From NCBI RefSeq assembly GCF_013114595.1, contig NZ_VTXE01000013.1, forward strand, positions 62,001 to 126,000: a DNA stretch of 64,000 nucleotides, read 5' to 3'. The notes below the pieces were generated by a model. It was not told where the DNA came from, did no database searches, and saw only the letters and a program-made list of their open reading frames with translations. The position numbers were made by a program, and so were the translations under genes. Positions within the stretch are counted from its first letter, which is position 1, and each line of letters opens with the position of its first letter. The DNA is from Vibrio sp. 99-8-1 (GTDB taxonomy: Bacteria > Pseudomonadota > Gammaproteobacteria > Enterobacterales > Vibrionaceae). Shown here piece by piece: positions 27,573-37,826 of the stretch.

Positions 27573-28151
27573 CTACAGCGATGATTTAATTTGAGCTTTC
27601 AGTTGCCATAGATGTTCAATGGCAACCATATAATCTGGATAGTCACAAAAGAACTCGCGTTGTTGTTCTGTCATCTCATCCAGTTCACTCTTAAGCTTCC
27701 AGTAGAGAGTTGACGTGTGCAGCATGGCTGAGAGAGGCTTATAAACAAATTTTTGATACAAGCTAGCCAGACTCTCTTCCAACTGACCCTGCTGCTCTTG
27801 ATGTTCTACCGGAGTCTTAATGCTGGTAATAAAAAGAAGATACTCTTCACTTGTGGTCAAACTCTCCATGACCGGCTTATTCTCTTTTGCCAACAGTTCC
27901 AGTTGCTGATTAATTAACATCAACCAGTTCTCTTTCGTCAAATCGTCCTGCTCAACGTGAACAAAATCATTAGCAATCTTTTGTTCTACTCTCTTTTGTG
28001 ACGTTTTGAGTACCTTTCGTACTGCTTGAAACGGTAATTGATACTGTTTGCAAAGCTCAATAATAAGTGTGTGGAAACCACCACCGGGAAGGTGAAGGTT
28101 CTCTTTAAAAAGTGCTATCGCACGCTTTTGCTTTTCGGTCAACTGACTCAT
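27573..28151 (-). CDS. Hypothetical protein, possible N-terminal helix-turn-helix
   Basis: A 192-residue protein with no family I can name. It is mostly helical with many Gln, Glu and Lys residues. The N-terminal third ([16 protein letters not shown], then [21 protein letters not shown]) reads like a small helix-turn-helix unit. There is no signal peptide or membrane segment. The ATG at 28151 is chosen; TTG codons up to 28181 are in frame. It lies directly before rlmF and may be co-transcribed with it. Confidence 0.6.
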   Translation of the reverse strand: MSQLTEKQKRAIALFKENLHLPGGGFHTLIIELCKQYQLPFQAVRKVLKTSQKRVEQKIANDFVHVEQDDLTKENWLMLINQQLELLAKENKPVMESLTTSEEYLLFITSIKTPVEHQEQQGQLEESLASLYQKFVYKPLSAMLHTSTLYWKLKSELDEMTEQQREFFCDYPDYMVAIEHLWQLKAQIKSSL

Positions 28152-28230
28152 TTTCAGTACTTGTTCCAATATCTGTTCCAAAATAGTAAAGGAGCATTTC
28201 TGCTCCTTTAAATAACCAAATGACAGCGGC

Positions 28231-30381
28231 TTAGTTAAATAAGCTTTTTAACAGCTGCTTGGTACTGTCATCTTTAATTTTATCATCCAGAAGTTTATTC
28301 AGCTCTTTTTCTGCTTTTTTCTCTAGCTGCTTCTTCTTCTCTTTCTCTAATTTCTTCCACAACTTATCAAACTCTATTTCATATTGTGGCTTGGCCCATT
28401 GACCATATAGATGAACAGGAATAGTAATGTCTTTTAGCTCATTAATATCCTTACCGCCTTGCCCTTCTAACGAGCCGACGAGAGAGGTATCCAAGTTCAT
28501 GTCCATGGTCTCTTCAATATAGTTGACCTTACCCTCACCATGAACACGAAGTAGAGGAGAAGAAACCGTTAGATCATTCGTGGTCATCTGCCCTTTAGAT
28601 AGCTTCAACGTTGCTTTCATCGCACTAAAGTCTGTTTTTTGAGACTCTTGAGCACTTTGCTCAACCGTCTCTCCTTTGATCTTGGCGTAATTAACGCGAA
28701 TGATCTGCGCAATATTGATGCCATTTACCGCACCATCCGCAAAGTTAATTTTGACCACACCGGCTAAATTCTTCTTCAGCCCAGTTGGCGTCAAACTCAT
28801 ACCTTTCACATTGACATCAATATTCCCGGTACCTTCCACCATGTCGTTATCTACTGCGTCTTTTAATAGAGGTTGTACTTGTACACCCACTATTTTTTTC
28901 TTTGCCCAATAACTGGCGGGTGACTTACGAGCATCTAACTGTGCTGATGCCGAAATCGAACCTTGATATAAGTTGGAAGTGAAAGAGTTTAAATCTACAA
29001 CACCACGATCAACAGCGAACGAAGTCGTAACCTTCTGCATACGCACATTATTCGCTTTAAACTTATCTATGGTCACTTTACCCTGAATATCTAGGGTTTT
29101 AAGTGCCGATAAATCCGGTTCGACTTCTTGTTTCGGTGCAGTTGCTCCCCCCTCTTTTTGACCACTGCCACTACCACTATCTGTTGGTGCAGGTTGAGAG
29201 GCGGTTTTGTTTAAACCTAAAAACGCATCTAAATCAATCTCTGGGCTATGAAGCGAAAATCGAACTTTAGCAATCGTCGCCAATTGTACTGTCGCACTGC
29301 CATCTAGCTGAATGGCATTTAAAGCCAATTTGTTCAACGTCAAGGCAATAAACTGCTTGTTCAAATCAAAGCTAAAAGTAGACTCACCAACAATCTTCAT
29401 TGGAGACTGCGGCAATGATGCCCCTTTTAGCTCCGTATTTAGCTGCATGTTTTCCAGAAGTACTCCGCTTATCGCCTTATCAATCATAAGGTCGGACGTT
29501 AACGACATATCAATATCTAACTCAGCCGCCTTACCTTTCACTGCCAGTTTCAACTTATTGACTTGATCGAATACAAAAGTATCTAAGTGAATAGAAGCAT
29601 TAGAAATCGATGTAGTTGGATCTTCAAATGTGGCATCAAAAGCGATGTTTCTTAACTGATAATTGGCCAAGTCTTTGGATAAGGTAAACTCCGCTAATCC
29701 TTTCGCGGTAAAAGATTGCTCGTTATTATTGCCTTTCGCTTCAAAATTAACCGTCGTCCACTGATCAAATACAAACTCAGACACAGATAGACCAACATCA
29801 TATAACTTGGTATGACTGCCTTTTGCGTCATCGGTTATTTCGAGTAAAGCATTGGTAATGGAAATACCGGCCAAGTTAATATCCCACTGCTGGGTATTAG
29901 CCACAGTATCTGTGCTCTTTGCCGCTTCAACAGGTGCAGACTCTACTTTCGGCTCAGCAGCATTTGTGCTGCTAGCTGTCTCGGACGATTTATTGCTCAA
30001 GGCATCTAAATTGCTTCGTCCATCTTTTAATGTCTCTAAATAAATTTCTGCGCCATCCAGTGCCACATTACCGATCATCAGTTGCTGGCCAAATAGCGGA
30101 AGTACCGAAACATCGACGCCAATCTCGCTGATTTTTAATAGATTGTCATTGCTAAACCCTTGCGGGTTTTTTAGTTCAGTTTGACCTAACGACAAACCAA
30201 CCGATGGAAAAAATCGCCAACCTATATCCCCTTCAATCACCAAATCCAGTCCAGTTTGTTTCTTGGTTTGCTCTACAATAAGAGGCTTGAACTGATTGGG
30301 GTCGACAAATAAAAGAAGGGCTGCAATAGCGATAACCACCGCTAATACAGGAATGCCTATAATGAGAAACAGTTTTTTCAT
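28231..30381 (-). CDS. asmA: AsmA-family protein
   Basis: A 716-residue AsmA-like protein: one N-terminal membrane anchor (LFLIIGIPVLAVVIAIAALLLF), then a long beta-rich periplasmic region with the family motif GDIGWRFFPSVGLSLGQTEL. A low-complexity linker (SGSGQKEGG) separates two beta modules, and the C-terminus is a Lys/Glu-rich coiled stretch. AsmA-like proteins bridge the periplasm and influence outer-membrane lipid and protein assembly. AGGGAT precedes the ATG. The precise paralogue is uncertain. Confidence 0.85.
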   Translation of the reverse strand: MKKLFLIIGIPVLAVVIAIAALLLFVDPNQFKPLIVEQTKKQTGLDLVIEGDIGWRFFPSVGLSLGQTELKNPQGFSNDNLLKISEIGVDVSVLPLFGQQLMIGNVALDGAEIYLETLKDGRSNLDALSNKSSETASSTNAAEPKVESAPVEAAKSTDTVANTQQWDINLAGISITNALLEITDDAKGSHTKLYDVGLSVSEFVFDQWTTVNFEAKGNNNEQSFTAKGLAEFTLSKDLANYQLRNIAFDATFEDPTTSISNASIHLDTFVFDQVNKLKLAVKGKAAELDIDMSLTSDLMIDKAISGVLLENMQLNTELKGASLPQSPMKIVGESTFSFDLNKQFIALTLNKLALNAIQLDGSATVQLATIAKVRFSLHSPEIDLDAFLGLNKTASQPAPTDSGSGSGQKEGGATAPKQEVEPDLSALKTLDIQGKVTIDKFKANNVRMQKVTTSFAVDRGVVDLNSFTSNLYQGSISASAQLDARKSPASYWAKKKIVGVQVQPLLKDAVDNDMVEGTGNIDVNVKGMSLTPTGLKKNLAGVVKINFADGAVNGINIAQIIRVNYAKIKGETVEQSAQESQKTDFSAMKATLKLSKGQMTTNDLTVSSPLLRVHGEGKVNYIEETMDMNLDTSLVGSLEGQGGKDINELKDITIPVHLYGQWAKPQYEIEFDKLWKKLEKEKKKQLEKKAEKELNKLLDDKIKDDSTKQLLKSLFN

Positions 30382-30458
30382 TGTTTTATCCCTGCTAAAT
30401 GAAAATAACGTATAGCTGAAGAGTTGTAATTGCTATAACGAATCAAACTACTAAGACT

Positions 30459-30486
30459 AAAAATGGCACATAAAGTGCCATTTTTT
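30459..30486. terminator. Terminator after udk
   Basis: Stem AAATGGCAC / GTGCCATTT with T runs on both strands, about 60 bases past the udk stop codon and 80 bases before asmA. It ends the leftward udk transcript before asmA. Confidence 0.82.
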
Positions 30487-30547
30487 CAATAAGGTATTGT
30501 ACTTTTTTATCTTAATTGACAAAAAATCAATCGAAACTGCCGTTCAA

Positions 30548-31189
30548 TTAAGACTTAAGCAACTTAGCGATATGCGCTTTTAGCACATCTATAGCAATTC
30601 TATTTTTACCACCACGAGGAACAATAATGTCTGCATATTGTTTAGACGGCTCGATAAACTGCATAAACATTGGACGTACTGTTTTCTGATACTGCTTCAG
30701 TACCGACTCCATTGTTCTACCACGCTCTTGTACATCGCGAGTCACACGACGCAATAAACAGATATCCAACGGTGTATCCATAAAGATCGATGCATGCATC
30801 AAGTCACGTAAACGTGGATCGGTTAACAACAAAATACCTTCTAAAATAATCACTTTTTTAGGAGTCATCGTCACCGTATTATCGGTACGAGTATGATCGG
30901 TATAGCTGTACTCCGGCACTTCAACTGAATTACCTGCAATAAGTTGTTCAAGATGTTGGCAGAGTAAGTCATGATCCAGTGCACTTGGATGGTCATAGTT
31001 GGTTTTGACGCGTTCATCCATGCTTAGATGACTTTGATCTTGATAGTAGCAATCTTCCGTAATGACACCTATTTGATGGTCACCTACTTTTTCAAGCAAC
31101 TCTCCATAAATAGTACTGGCGATTAAACTTTTTCCAGAAGCCGATGCGCCGGCTATGCCGACAATGACGCATTGATTATTTTCAGACAT
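30548..31189 (-). CDS. udk: Uridine kinase
   Basis: Phosphorylates uridine and cytidine in pyrimidine salvage. The 213-residue protein has the P-loop [11 protein letters not shown], the substrate-binding [12 protein letters not shown] and [12 protein letters not shown], and RDVQERGRT near the lid. The ATG at 31189 is taken; a GTG three codons earlier is possible. It lies between hmgA and asmA on the same strand. Confidence 0.94.
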   Translation of the reverse strand: MSENNQCVIVGIAGASASGKSLIASTIYGELLEKVGDHQIGVITEDCYYQDQSHLSMDERVKTNYDHPSALDHDLLCQHLEQLIAGNSVEVPEYSYTDHTRTDNTVTMTPKKVIILEGILLLTDPRLRDLMHASIFMDTPLDICLLRRVTRDVQERGRTMESVLKQYQKTVRPMFMQFIEPSKQYADIIVPRGGKNRIAIDVLKAHIAKLLKS

Positions 31190-31272
31190 GATTCGCACTT
31201 GGTGATGGTTGAATAAACCGCCCGATTATAAGGCCTTCGATAGCGAGTTACTAGGATTTGTATCAAGAGATT

Positions 31273-32538
31273 TCAGCTTTTTCTCGCTAATTTATGATGA
31301 GCGCGTGAAAAGTGTCCAGCACAGAATGCTCCTACTATTGATAACTCACCAGCCAAACAGAGTGCAGCACATACTTCTGCTAACGCTTGTGACTTTCCTT
31401 GCCCATATAAGCCCATCAATTCTAAACACGCTTTCTGGCTTGGTAACCCCGTTCCACCACCAACAGATCCCACCATTAAGTTAGGTAAAGTCACGCTGGC
31501 GTATAGATCACCATTGCGATCCACTTCCATTCGCGTCATGCCTATAGCAGATTCCGCTACACACGCCGCATCTTGACCACACGCTATATAAAAAGCGGCG
31601 AGTGCATTAGCATAGTGTGCGTTAATACCAATTGTGCCACTTAGTGCACCACCAACGGTGGTCATCAGACCAAACTGCATCATTTTTTCCGGCGTGGTAT
31701 GCAGATATTTTTGGATTAATTTAGCTGGAATATGGGCTTCAGCGGTCACTTTTTTGCCGCGTACACTTCGCAACGTTTGGCTATTGGCTTTTTTATCACC
31801 CGACAAGTTTCCATCCAAGAATGCGTACTCTGGCTCCACCGGCGTATTCGCCAAAATAAACTCAAATACCGCGTTGGTGGCGATGGTCACCATGTTTTGC
31901 CCTGAGGCATCACCGGTCAAAAATTCGAAGACTAAGTAAACATGATTGCCTTCAATATTGATATTGACATCGGTTAGTTTACCGTGTGATGTTGTGGACT
32001 CGGCAATCTGCTTAAATTGATCATATTGATTAACGGCCCAAGCAACAAATTGTCCCGCTTCTGCTAACCCATAAAAAGCAAAACCGGGAGTTCTCGTTAC
32101 TCCCTCATTGAGCAACATAGCGCTCACACCACCCGCTTCAGTTAACAGTTTCGCCCCACGATTATAAGAGGCCACTAGCGCCGCCTCAGTCGTTGCCAAT
32201 GGAACCAAAAAGTCGTCTTTGGCGAATAGACCATTTACTCTTAAAGGTCCAGCAAGCCCGACAGGAACTTTCACCGTTCCAATAAAATGCTCGATGTTTC
32301 TGTAATAAGCGTCTGTTTGCTGTTGCGTATGAGGATCAAGCAGCTCTGCTTTTGCTGGTAAGTTATCCAACACTTGCCAGCGCCGTTCAAGATTCTTTTC
32401 TGTTAAAAAAGGACTTGGCGTTAACTTGTTGTGAACGGGCTGGAACTTACCAGATAAAGTTTGTTGCAGTTGTTCTGAGGTGATTCCATCACCGAGAATG
32501 GATACATAGTCACGACGATGCAAATCAAGTTTAGACAT
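31273..32538 (-). CDS. hmgA: Hydroxymethylglutaryl-CoA reductase, class I type
   Basis: NADPH-dependent HMG-CoA reductase of 421 residues that makes mevalonate. Class I-like motifs are GLAGPLRVNGLF, catalytic Glu in TTEAALVASYNRG, GQNMVTIATN, catalytic Lys in EAHIPAKLIQ, catalytic Asp in GQDAACVAES, the glycine-rich GSVGGGTGLPSQ, and a C-terminal catalytic His in AGHFSRAHHKLAR. There is no membrane domain, so it is soluble. No other mevalonate-pathway gene lies in the window. The enzyme family is typical of eukaryotes and archaea and is known in vibrios. Confidence 0.93.
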   Translation of the reverse strand: MSKLDLHRRDYVSILGDGITSEQLQQTLSGKFQPVHNKLTPSPFLTEKNLERRWQVLDNLPAKAELLDPHTQQQTDAYYRNIEHFIGTVKVPVGLAGPLRVNGLFAKDDFLVPLATTEAALVASYNRGAKLLTEAGGVSAMLLNEGVTRTPGFAFYGLAEAGQFVAWAVNQYDQFKQIAESTTSHGKLTDVNINIEGNHVYLVFEFLTGDASGQNMVTIATNAVFEFILANTPVEPEYAFLDGNLSGDKKANSQTLRSVRGKKVTAEAHIPAKLIQKYLHTTPEKMMQFGLMTTVGGALSGTIGINAHYANALAAFYIACGQDAACVAESAIGMTRMEVDRNGDLYASVTLPNLMVGSVGGGTGLPSQKACLELMGLYGQGKSQALAEVCAALCLAGELSIVGAFCAGHFSRAHHKLARKS

Positions 32539-32597
32539 AGCACTATAAGATTAAAAATTTTTGCTGATTCTACCGACTTATCATCGGGACACAAGCG

Positions 32598-34064
32598 TTA
32601 GCTCACCTTAACTTGGTTACGCCCCGACTGTTTCGCCAGATAAAGAGCTTCATCAGCACGTTTAAATATCTCCTGCTGATCCAGCCGTTCATCTCGCACA
32701 GTAAAACAGCCAACGGAAACAGAATAAGGTATCTCTTCGTTATCAGACAGATAAGGACGCCTTTGTAAATTGCTACGAATTCTATCGCCAATAGCAAAGG
32801 CATCCGCTTCATTGGTATTTGGCAGCAAAATAGCAAACTCTTCCCCACCAATACGCGCTAAGTAATCCACACTTCTAAGCACCTGTTGGCACAGCTGCGT
32901 AAAATGACACAGCACCTTGTCACCAACATGATGTCCATAATTATCGTTGATACGCTTAAAGTAGTCTAAATCCATAAAGATAAGAGAGAAGGAGTGCTTA
33001 TTCTTCCTGTATTCAAGGATATGTTGATAAATGAGTGAATCTATTTTTCTTCGGTTTAGAACACCAGTCAATGGATCCGTCGAGGCTTCATACCGTAATC
33101 GCTCTTCCTCTTCTTTTCGTTGAGTGATGTCCAGCAATATTCCGGCGATAAAATCCCCTTTTTTCTGTGGATTCTTATCCACCGTTGCCGACACTTCTAC
33201 CCAACGCTCATCTCGACTCTCTGTGGCTATTTTTAAATCACATTGAAATGAGTCACTTCCTGAGCGAATAAACTGACGAATAGCATCAAAAAATACACAT
33301 CTGTAGTCAGGGTGTATCAATCTCAGCCACTGTCTAAAAGAGAACTGTAAGTTATGGTGTTTCTCTGGAGTACGGCTTAACAGCTCTGAAGTACACCATA
33401 AATGTCCCCTACGAATATCCAGTTCCCACGCACTAAAAGCGGTGATTTTCTTTAATACTTCAAGTTGTCTTGTCTTCGCACTAAGACTGTCCCGCAATAC
33501 CGCACCAGAAATCAGAAAACTGGCGGTTCGCAATAACGCAATTTCACTAGCCGACCACTGATAGTCTCGCTCGCAATCATCAAAACCTAATGTCCCCCAC
33601 CACTTATTCTCCACGAATATCGGAATAGTGAGCATAGATAAAATCCGCTGACCTTCTAGATAGGTTTTTAGCCAGGTATCAGGTAACAGGCTTGTGGTAA
33701 CATCTTGATATTCACCTCGCATCCGACTTTCGATTAACGATTGGTATTCTGGCTCATTTCTATTGGACTTAAAGCGATTAAAGCTGGGTAAACCGATCTG
33801 CACATATTTCTCGTCTGACGCCCACTCAAATACATAATCCTGCAGAACAAATTGCGCTTGCAACTCGAGAGTTTGAAATATCCATACACGGCTTACTTTG
33901 GTGATTTTGCCAAGATCTTGCAAAAGTGCGTTAACGCCTTCGGGCCATCCTCTACCTGTGGTGAGATCTTCAGCGCTGCGGGCTATTGCCGCCAGCAACT
34001 CATTTTCTAGATTATTAGCTTGAGCGTAGTCTAAATTGTCAAAGCTACCTGTCTGGATCGTCAT
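32598..34064 (-). CDS. GAF-PAS-GGDEF diguanylate cyclase
   Basis: A cytoplasmic cyclic-di-GMP synthase of 488 residues: a GAF-like sensor (about 15-195), a PAS fold with its PAC end (about 205-320, ending GILLDITQRKEEEE), and a GGDEF domain (about 330-488). The active site reads GGEEF at 406-410 and an inhibitory RxxD site (RSVD, 397-400) lies at the canonical five-residue distance, so it should be active and product-inhibited. No signal peptide or membrane segment. The ligand of the sensor domains is unknown. Confidence 0.93.
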   Translation of the reverse strand: MTIQTGSFDNLDYAQANNLENELLAAIARSAEDLTTGRGWPEGVNALLQDLGKITKVSRVWIFQTLELQAQFVLQDYVFEWASDEKYVQIGLPSFNRFKSNRNEPEYQSLIESRMRGEYQDVTTSLLPDTWLKTYLEGQRILSMLTIPIFVENKWWGTLGFDDCERDYQWSASEIALLRTASFLISGAVLRDSLSAKTRQLEVLKKITAFSAWELDIRRGHLWCTSELLSRTPEKHHNLQFSFRQWLRLIHPDYRCVFFDAIRQFIRSGSDSFQCDLKIATESRDERWVEVSATVDKNPQKKGDFIAGILLDITQRKEEEERLRYEASTDPLTGVLNRRKIDSLIYQHILEYRKNKHSFSLIFMDLDYFKRINDNYGHHVGDKVLCHFTQLCQQVLRSVDYLARIGGEEFAILLPNTNEADAFAIGDRIRSNLQRRPYLSDNEEIPYSVSVGCFTVRDERLDQQEIFKRADEALYLAKQSGRNQVKVS

Positions 34065-34127
34065 ACACTCTCTATTTAACTGAAATGTCGAAAAGGCTTT
34101 CCGTTATCTCTTTTGAGCTGAAGCCAC

Positions 34128-34208
34128 TTTCTTTCATTAAACTCACCTTCTTCCATTGAACCCATTGATACCACTGTGAGTCCTGCACCTTAAGGTCACT
34201 TGCCTATA
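34128..34208. repeat. Partial copy (right half) of the TATACTCAAGTGACCTCA repeat
   Basis: Contains CTTCTTCCATTGAAC, CATTGATACCACTGTGAG, TCCTGCACCTTAAGGTCAC and the end TTGCCTATA, matching the right half of the family. It lies in the divergent gap between the diguanylate cyclase and the MFS transporter. Confidence 0.65.
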
Positions 34209-34339
34209 TTCTAGTACCAATATAAAAAAAGTGTGGTTATTAATGCATAAACCGATTATAAGTGAATAAGAATACATTTACGAATACGTATAGTTATTAC
34301 TTCACCTTAGTTCGGGATAACAAAGCAAAAAGGATTTCG

Positions 34340-35521
34340 ATGAATCGTAATGTCTGGCTTTTATCACTTTGCCAAGCTCTATTAATGACGGGAAACATAT
34401 TGCTTGTTTCTGTTATCGGTTTAATTGGTAAAGAAATATCCCCAAGCCCAAGCTTGATAACCCTACCCGTTGCTCTACAGTTTTTAGGGCTAATGGCTGC
34501 AACCATTCCAGCCTCATTGATCATGGGCAAAATAGGTCGAAAACGCGGGTTTAGTATCGGTAATCTTGTTGGCATTTCCGGTGCTTCATTAGCCACCTAT
34601 TCTCTGATGAACCAAAACTTCTTTCTATTTTGTTGCGCCACTTTCTTATTAGGTATCGGCATCGGCTTTGGAACCCTATACCGTTTTGCCGCGATTAAAG
34701 TCTGTGATCAAAGTGCGCGACATAGAGCGATTTCTATCTCTATGGCTGGCGGAGTCCTTGCCGCCATGCTGGGACCAAACCTCGCTATCTACTCGCAAAA
34801 CTGGTCAGATAATGGACTCTATGTCGGCGCATTTGCCTGTTTGGTTCTATTAAACATCATCGCTTTAGCGGTTCTACAAACCATTAATTTTCCCAAACAA
34901 CATAAAGAACACAGCAACGAAAAACCGGATGATCTAAAAACGATCATCCTCCAGCCAAATTTTCTCGTTGCGGTATTCGCTGCCATCGTTTCCTATGCAG
35001 TAATGAATATCCTGATGACCGCTACACCATTAGCGATGATTGGCTGCGGTTTTAGTTTTACTAAAGCAGCAGGGGTCATCGAATGGCACGTACTTGGCAT
35101 GTATGTGCCCGCCTTTTTTACGGGTAGGCTGATTGAAAAATATGGTGCCAGAACCATGATACTGATGGGCGGCATTCTGTTTGTCTGTTGTGTTGCCATT
35201 AATATCCATGGTCAGTCAATTTGGCATTTTAAGACCGCACTGGTACTACTAGGAGTCGGCTGGAACTTTATGTTCATTGCCGCAACAGGATTATTCAGCC
35301 AATCGTATTCGGTACATAACAAGTCAAAAGCTCAGGCCTTTAATGAGTTTTGTGTCTTTAGTTGCGTTACCGTTACCGCGCTGCTTTCTGGTTGGCTAGA
35401 GTCAACCATCGGCTGGCAGAAACTAAATCTTTATGTGCTACCTTTTGTTATTGCTGTAATAGTCGTATTTATACGACAAGTAAAAAAGGCTAGGTTTGAA
35501 GCTAAAGCCACTAAAACCTAA
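34340..35521 (+). CDS. MFS transporter
   Basis: A 393-residue member of the major facilitator superfamily with about twelve hydrophobic segments. The loop between helices 2 and 3 has the signature-like GKIGRKRGFSIGN, and the mirror loop is GRLIEKYGARTMIL. The start at 34340 is set by AAGGA six bases upstream and MNRNVWLLSLCQALLM, a natural transporter start; the open frame further left adds a hydrophilic leader. The substrate is unknown. Confidence 0.85.
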   Translation: MNRNVWLLSLCQALLMTGNILLVSVIGLIGKEISPSPSLITLPVALQFLGLMAATIPASLIMGKIGRKRGFSIGNLVGISGASLATYSLMNQNFFLFCCATFLLGIGIGFGTLYRFAAIKVCDQSARHRAISISMAGGVLAAMLGPNLAIYSQNWSDNGLYVGAFACLVLLNIIALAVLQTINFPKQHKEHSNEKPDDLKTIILQPNFLVAVFAAIVSYAVMNILMTATPLAMIGCGFSFTKAAGVIEWHVLGMYVPAFFTGRLIEKYGARTMILMGGILFVCCVAINIHGQSIWHFKTALVLLGVGWNFMFIAATGLFSQSYSVHNKSKAQAFNEFCVFSCVTVTALLSGWLESTIGWQKLNLYVLPFVIAVIVVFIRQVKKARFEAKATKT

Positions 35522-35573
35522 CCTTTTCATTTAGCTTGCAGCTAAAGAATAATTTGCCACTGTAAATTGATAT

Positions 35574-36233
35574 TTATAGCACGGTAATTACATCGTCCAT
35601 CGCTAAACGCGCTTTTGGCAAACCATGGTTATAATCTTGCTCATCTTTGTGGTAACCCATGGCTAGTGCCACGTCACACACATAGCCATCTAGCTCATCT
35701 TTAAAAATTTCGCCAATCAGCTCAGAGTCAACACCTTCCATTGGAGTAGAGTCAATACCCAGCCTAGCCAGCACATGCATGGTGTTACCTAATGCAATAT
35801 AAGTCTGAGATTTAGTCCAGTTGCCGTTAAAGCCACTCTCATCTGTGTTGGCTTCAACAAAAGTAAATGCACCGTTTAACATGGTGTCGAACATATCTTG
35901 TGGTAAGTGACCTGAGGTTACTTCTGCATCAACCACTCTCTTATACTGCTCTTTATCAAAACGAGGATTATGAGCGAACAAAATAGTATGCGACGCTTCT
36001 TTAGCATGTGGTTGATTAAACTGATGCTTGTTAGCAAACGTATCGTGAAAACGCTGTTTAGCCGCATCACTTTCAATGATAATAAATTTCCATGGTTGAG
36101 AATTAATAGAAGAAGCAGATAAACGAATCGCCTCCTTAATCACATTCATATCGTCTGCTGAAATACGTTTTTCTGCATCATATTTTTTAGCGGTATAGCG
36201 ATTATTAAGATCTTGAATAATTTGATGAGACAC
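35574..36233 (-). CDS. nfsB: NAD(P)H nitroreductase / flavin reductase, FRase I-like
   Basis: An FMN-dependent oxidoreductase of 219 residues from the NfsB/FRase I group. RLSASSINSQPWKFIIIESDAAKQ, split over the FMN-binding region, closely follows the major flavin reductase of Vibrio fischeri, as do STPMEGVDSELIGEIF and VALAMGY. It reduces FMN and nitro compounds with NAD(P)H; in bioluminescent vibrios the homologue supplies FMNH2 to luciferase. No lux gene is in the window. Confidence 0.85.
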   Translation of the reverse strand: MSHQIIQDLNNRYTAKKYDAEKRISADDMNVIKEAIRLSASSINSQPWKFIIIESDAAKQRFHDTFANKHQFNQPHAKEASHTILFAHNPRFDKEQYKRVVDAEVTSGHLPQDMFDTMLNGAFTFVEANTDESGFNGNWTKSQTYIALGNTMHVLARLGIDSTPMEGVDSELIGEIFKDELDGYVCDVALAMGYHKDEQDYNHGLPKARLAMDDVITVL

Positions 36234-36412
36234 CTTGCTCTCCTAGTTACAATTTTAAAAATAGCGCGCTCAGTTTTATAAATGCCGTTATGCGCGAATT
36301 GCCTTTGCAACAGATAGTATGAGAAATACTAAAAGAGAGAAAGTGCCAAAATAGACAATCATTATGGACATATACATCCATAATAACTCTCTATAACCGC
36401 CGTCTTTACAGG

Positions 36413-36462
36413 TTTTTAGTAGTAGAAGTATAGAATAGTAGAATTAGAGAATAGTAGAAAAA
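36413..36462. repeat. Short tandem-like repeats of AGTAGAA/AGAATAGTAG
   Basis: Within the 290-base gap between apbC and the nitroreductase, imperfect repeats of AGTAGAA and AGAATAGTAG occur back to back over about 50 bases. No gene is seen in this gap. An inverted pair ACAGAG / CTCTGT at 36482-36513 could be a weak terminator for apbC. Confidence 0.45.
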
Positions 36463-36526
36463 GATTGCAGAGAGATGCAACAACAGAGGGGCCGAATGTT
36501 TAGCCGCACTCTGTTCTATTTCATCA

Positions 36527-37591
36527 TTAACTAAGGTCGGTTAAAGGAATCCTGACTGGCTTCGCTTTTCCTGTCCAAAATAATTGGCTAGCTATTTGCT
36601 CCGCTAATGCCATATATATATGTGAATGCTCACTATCTGGACGAGATACCACTGTTGGTTTTCCTTTATCAATATCCTCTCGCATACTGATATGTAATGG
36701 CACCTGTGCGAGCAATTTTGCTGAAAATTCCTTGGCCATTTTAGCAGCACCATTGGAACCAAAAATATGTTCTTTCTCACCACAATGACTGCATATGTGA
36801 TAACTCATATTTTCAACAATACCTAATACTGGTACATCAACCTTGTCAAACATAGCGAGCCCTTTGCGAACATCAGCTAATGCAAGATCTTGTGGCGTCG
36901 TCACAATAATTGCGCCAGTAACCGGTATGTTTTGAGACAAGGTTAACTGAACATCGCCCGTACCCGGCGGCATATCAATCACTAAGTAATCAAGTTCTGG
37001 CCAGTCAGTTTCATTAAGCAACTGTCCTAACGCTTTAGAAGCCATAGGACCACGCCAAATAGCCGCTTCCGACTTATCAACAAGGTAACCAATCGAGTTA
37101 GTGTGGAGACCAAAAGATTCAATCGGGATCATGTACTGGCTATCACGAACATCTGGTGTTTGATCTTCTTTCCCCAGCATCATAGGAACAGACGGACCGT
37201 AGATATCCGCATCCAGCAAACCAACACTTGCTCCTTGCGCTTTTAACGCTAATGCCAAATTCACGGCAGATGTTGACTTACCAACACCTCCTTTAGCAGA
37301 CGTAACCGCAATAACATTTTTAACCGTTGCCAGCTCTGATTTAACCTGTGTCTCCATAGCAACCACATCAGTGACCAAGCGGATAGAAGAACTGTCTTCG
37401 GCTTGACTGTCTAACCAATGTTGCAATGACTCCATCAAAGAGTTCGATACAAAGGGAATTGAAATTAAAATCTCACCACTTTTAAGTAACTTAACAACGC
37501 CATCATGCTCACTCCAGTTTTCAATTAACAACGGATGTTGAAACTGATTTAACCAGTGACATAACGTCTGCTTCGAATCAAATGTAGCCAT
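36527..37591 (-). CDS. apbC: Iron-sulfur cluster carrier protein ApbC/Mrp
   Basis: A P-loop ATPase that carries and delivers Fe-S clusters, 354 residues. The deviant Walker A is SAKGGVGKST, followed by LLDADIYGPSVPMMLG, DYLVIDMPPGTGD and the cluster-binding CxxC in YHICSHCGEKEHIFG. The start at 37591 has an AGGAGTGAG ribosome-binding site; an upstream frame to 37663 lacks one. It is divergent from metG, a common pairing in gammaproteobacteria. Confidence 0.93.
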   Translation of the reverse strand: MATFDSKQTLCHWLNQFQHPLLIENWSEHDGVVKLLKSGEILISIPFVSNSLMESLQHWLDSQAEDSSSIRLVTDVVAMETQVKSELATVKNVIAVTSAKGGVGKSTSAVNLALALKAQGASVGLLDADIYGPSVPMMLGKEDQTPDVRDSQYMIPIESFGLHTNSIGYLVDKSEAAIWRGPMASKALGQLLNETDWPELDYLVIDMPPGTGDVQLTLSQNIPVTGAIIVTTPQDLALADVRKGLAMFDKVDVPVLGIVENMSYHICSHCGEKEHIFGSNGAAKMAKEFSAKLLAQVPLHISMREDIDKGKPTVVSRPDSEHSHIYMALAEQIASQLFWTGKAKPVRIPLTDLS

Positions 37592-37826
37592 GTTTCTCAC
37601 TCCTAGCTTAGGGCTGCTACTTTTATGTAAACGGTTGACGGTGTTCCATGCTAACACCACCACGACATGATCAAAACCATTAATATATTAAGGAGATTAA
37701 AGCCGACTCAAGCATCTGAAAACTATTTTTTCACCCAGTTTGGCGCTTTCCCTTCTTGGAGTACGCTTGCTCATAAGGTAGTATTGGTTCCTATTTTCTT
37801 CTTCCAACTAAAGCGAATTATTAAGT

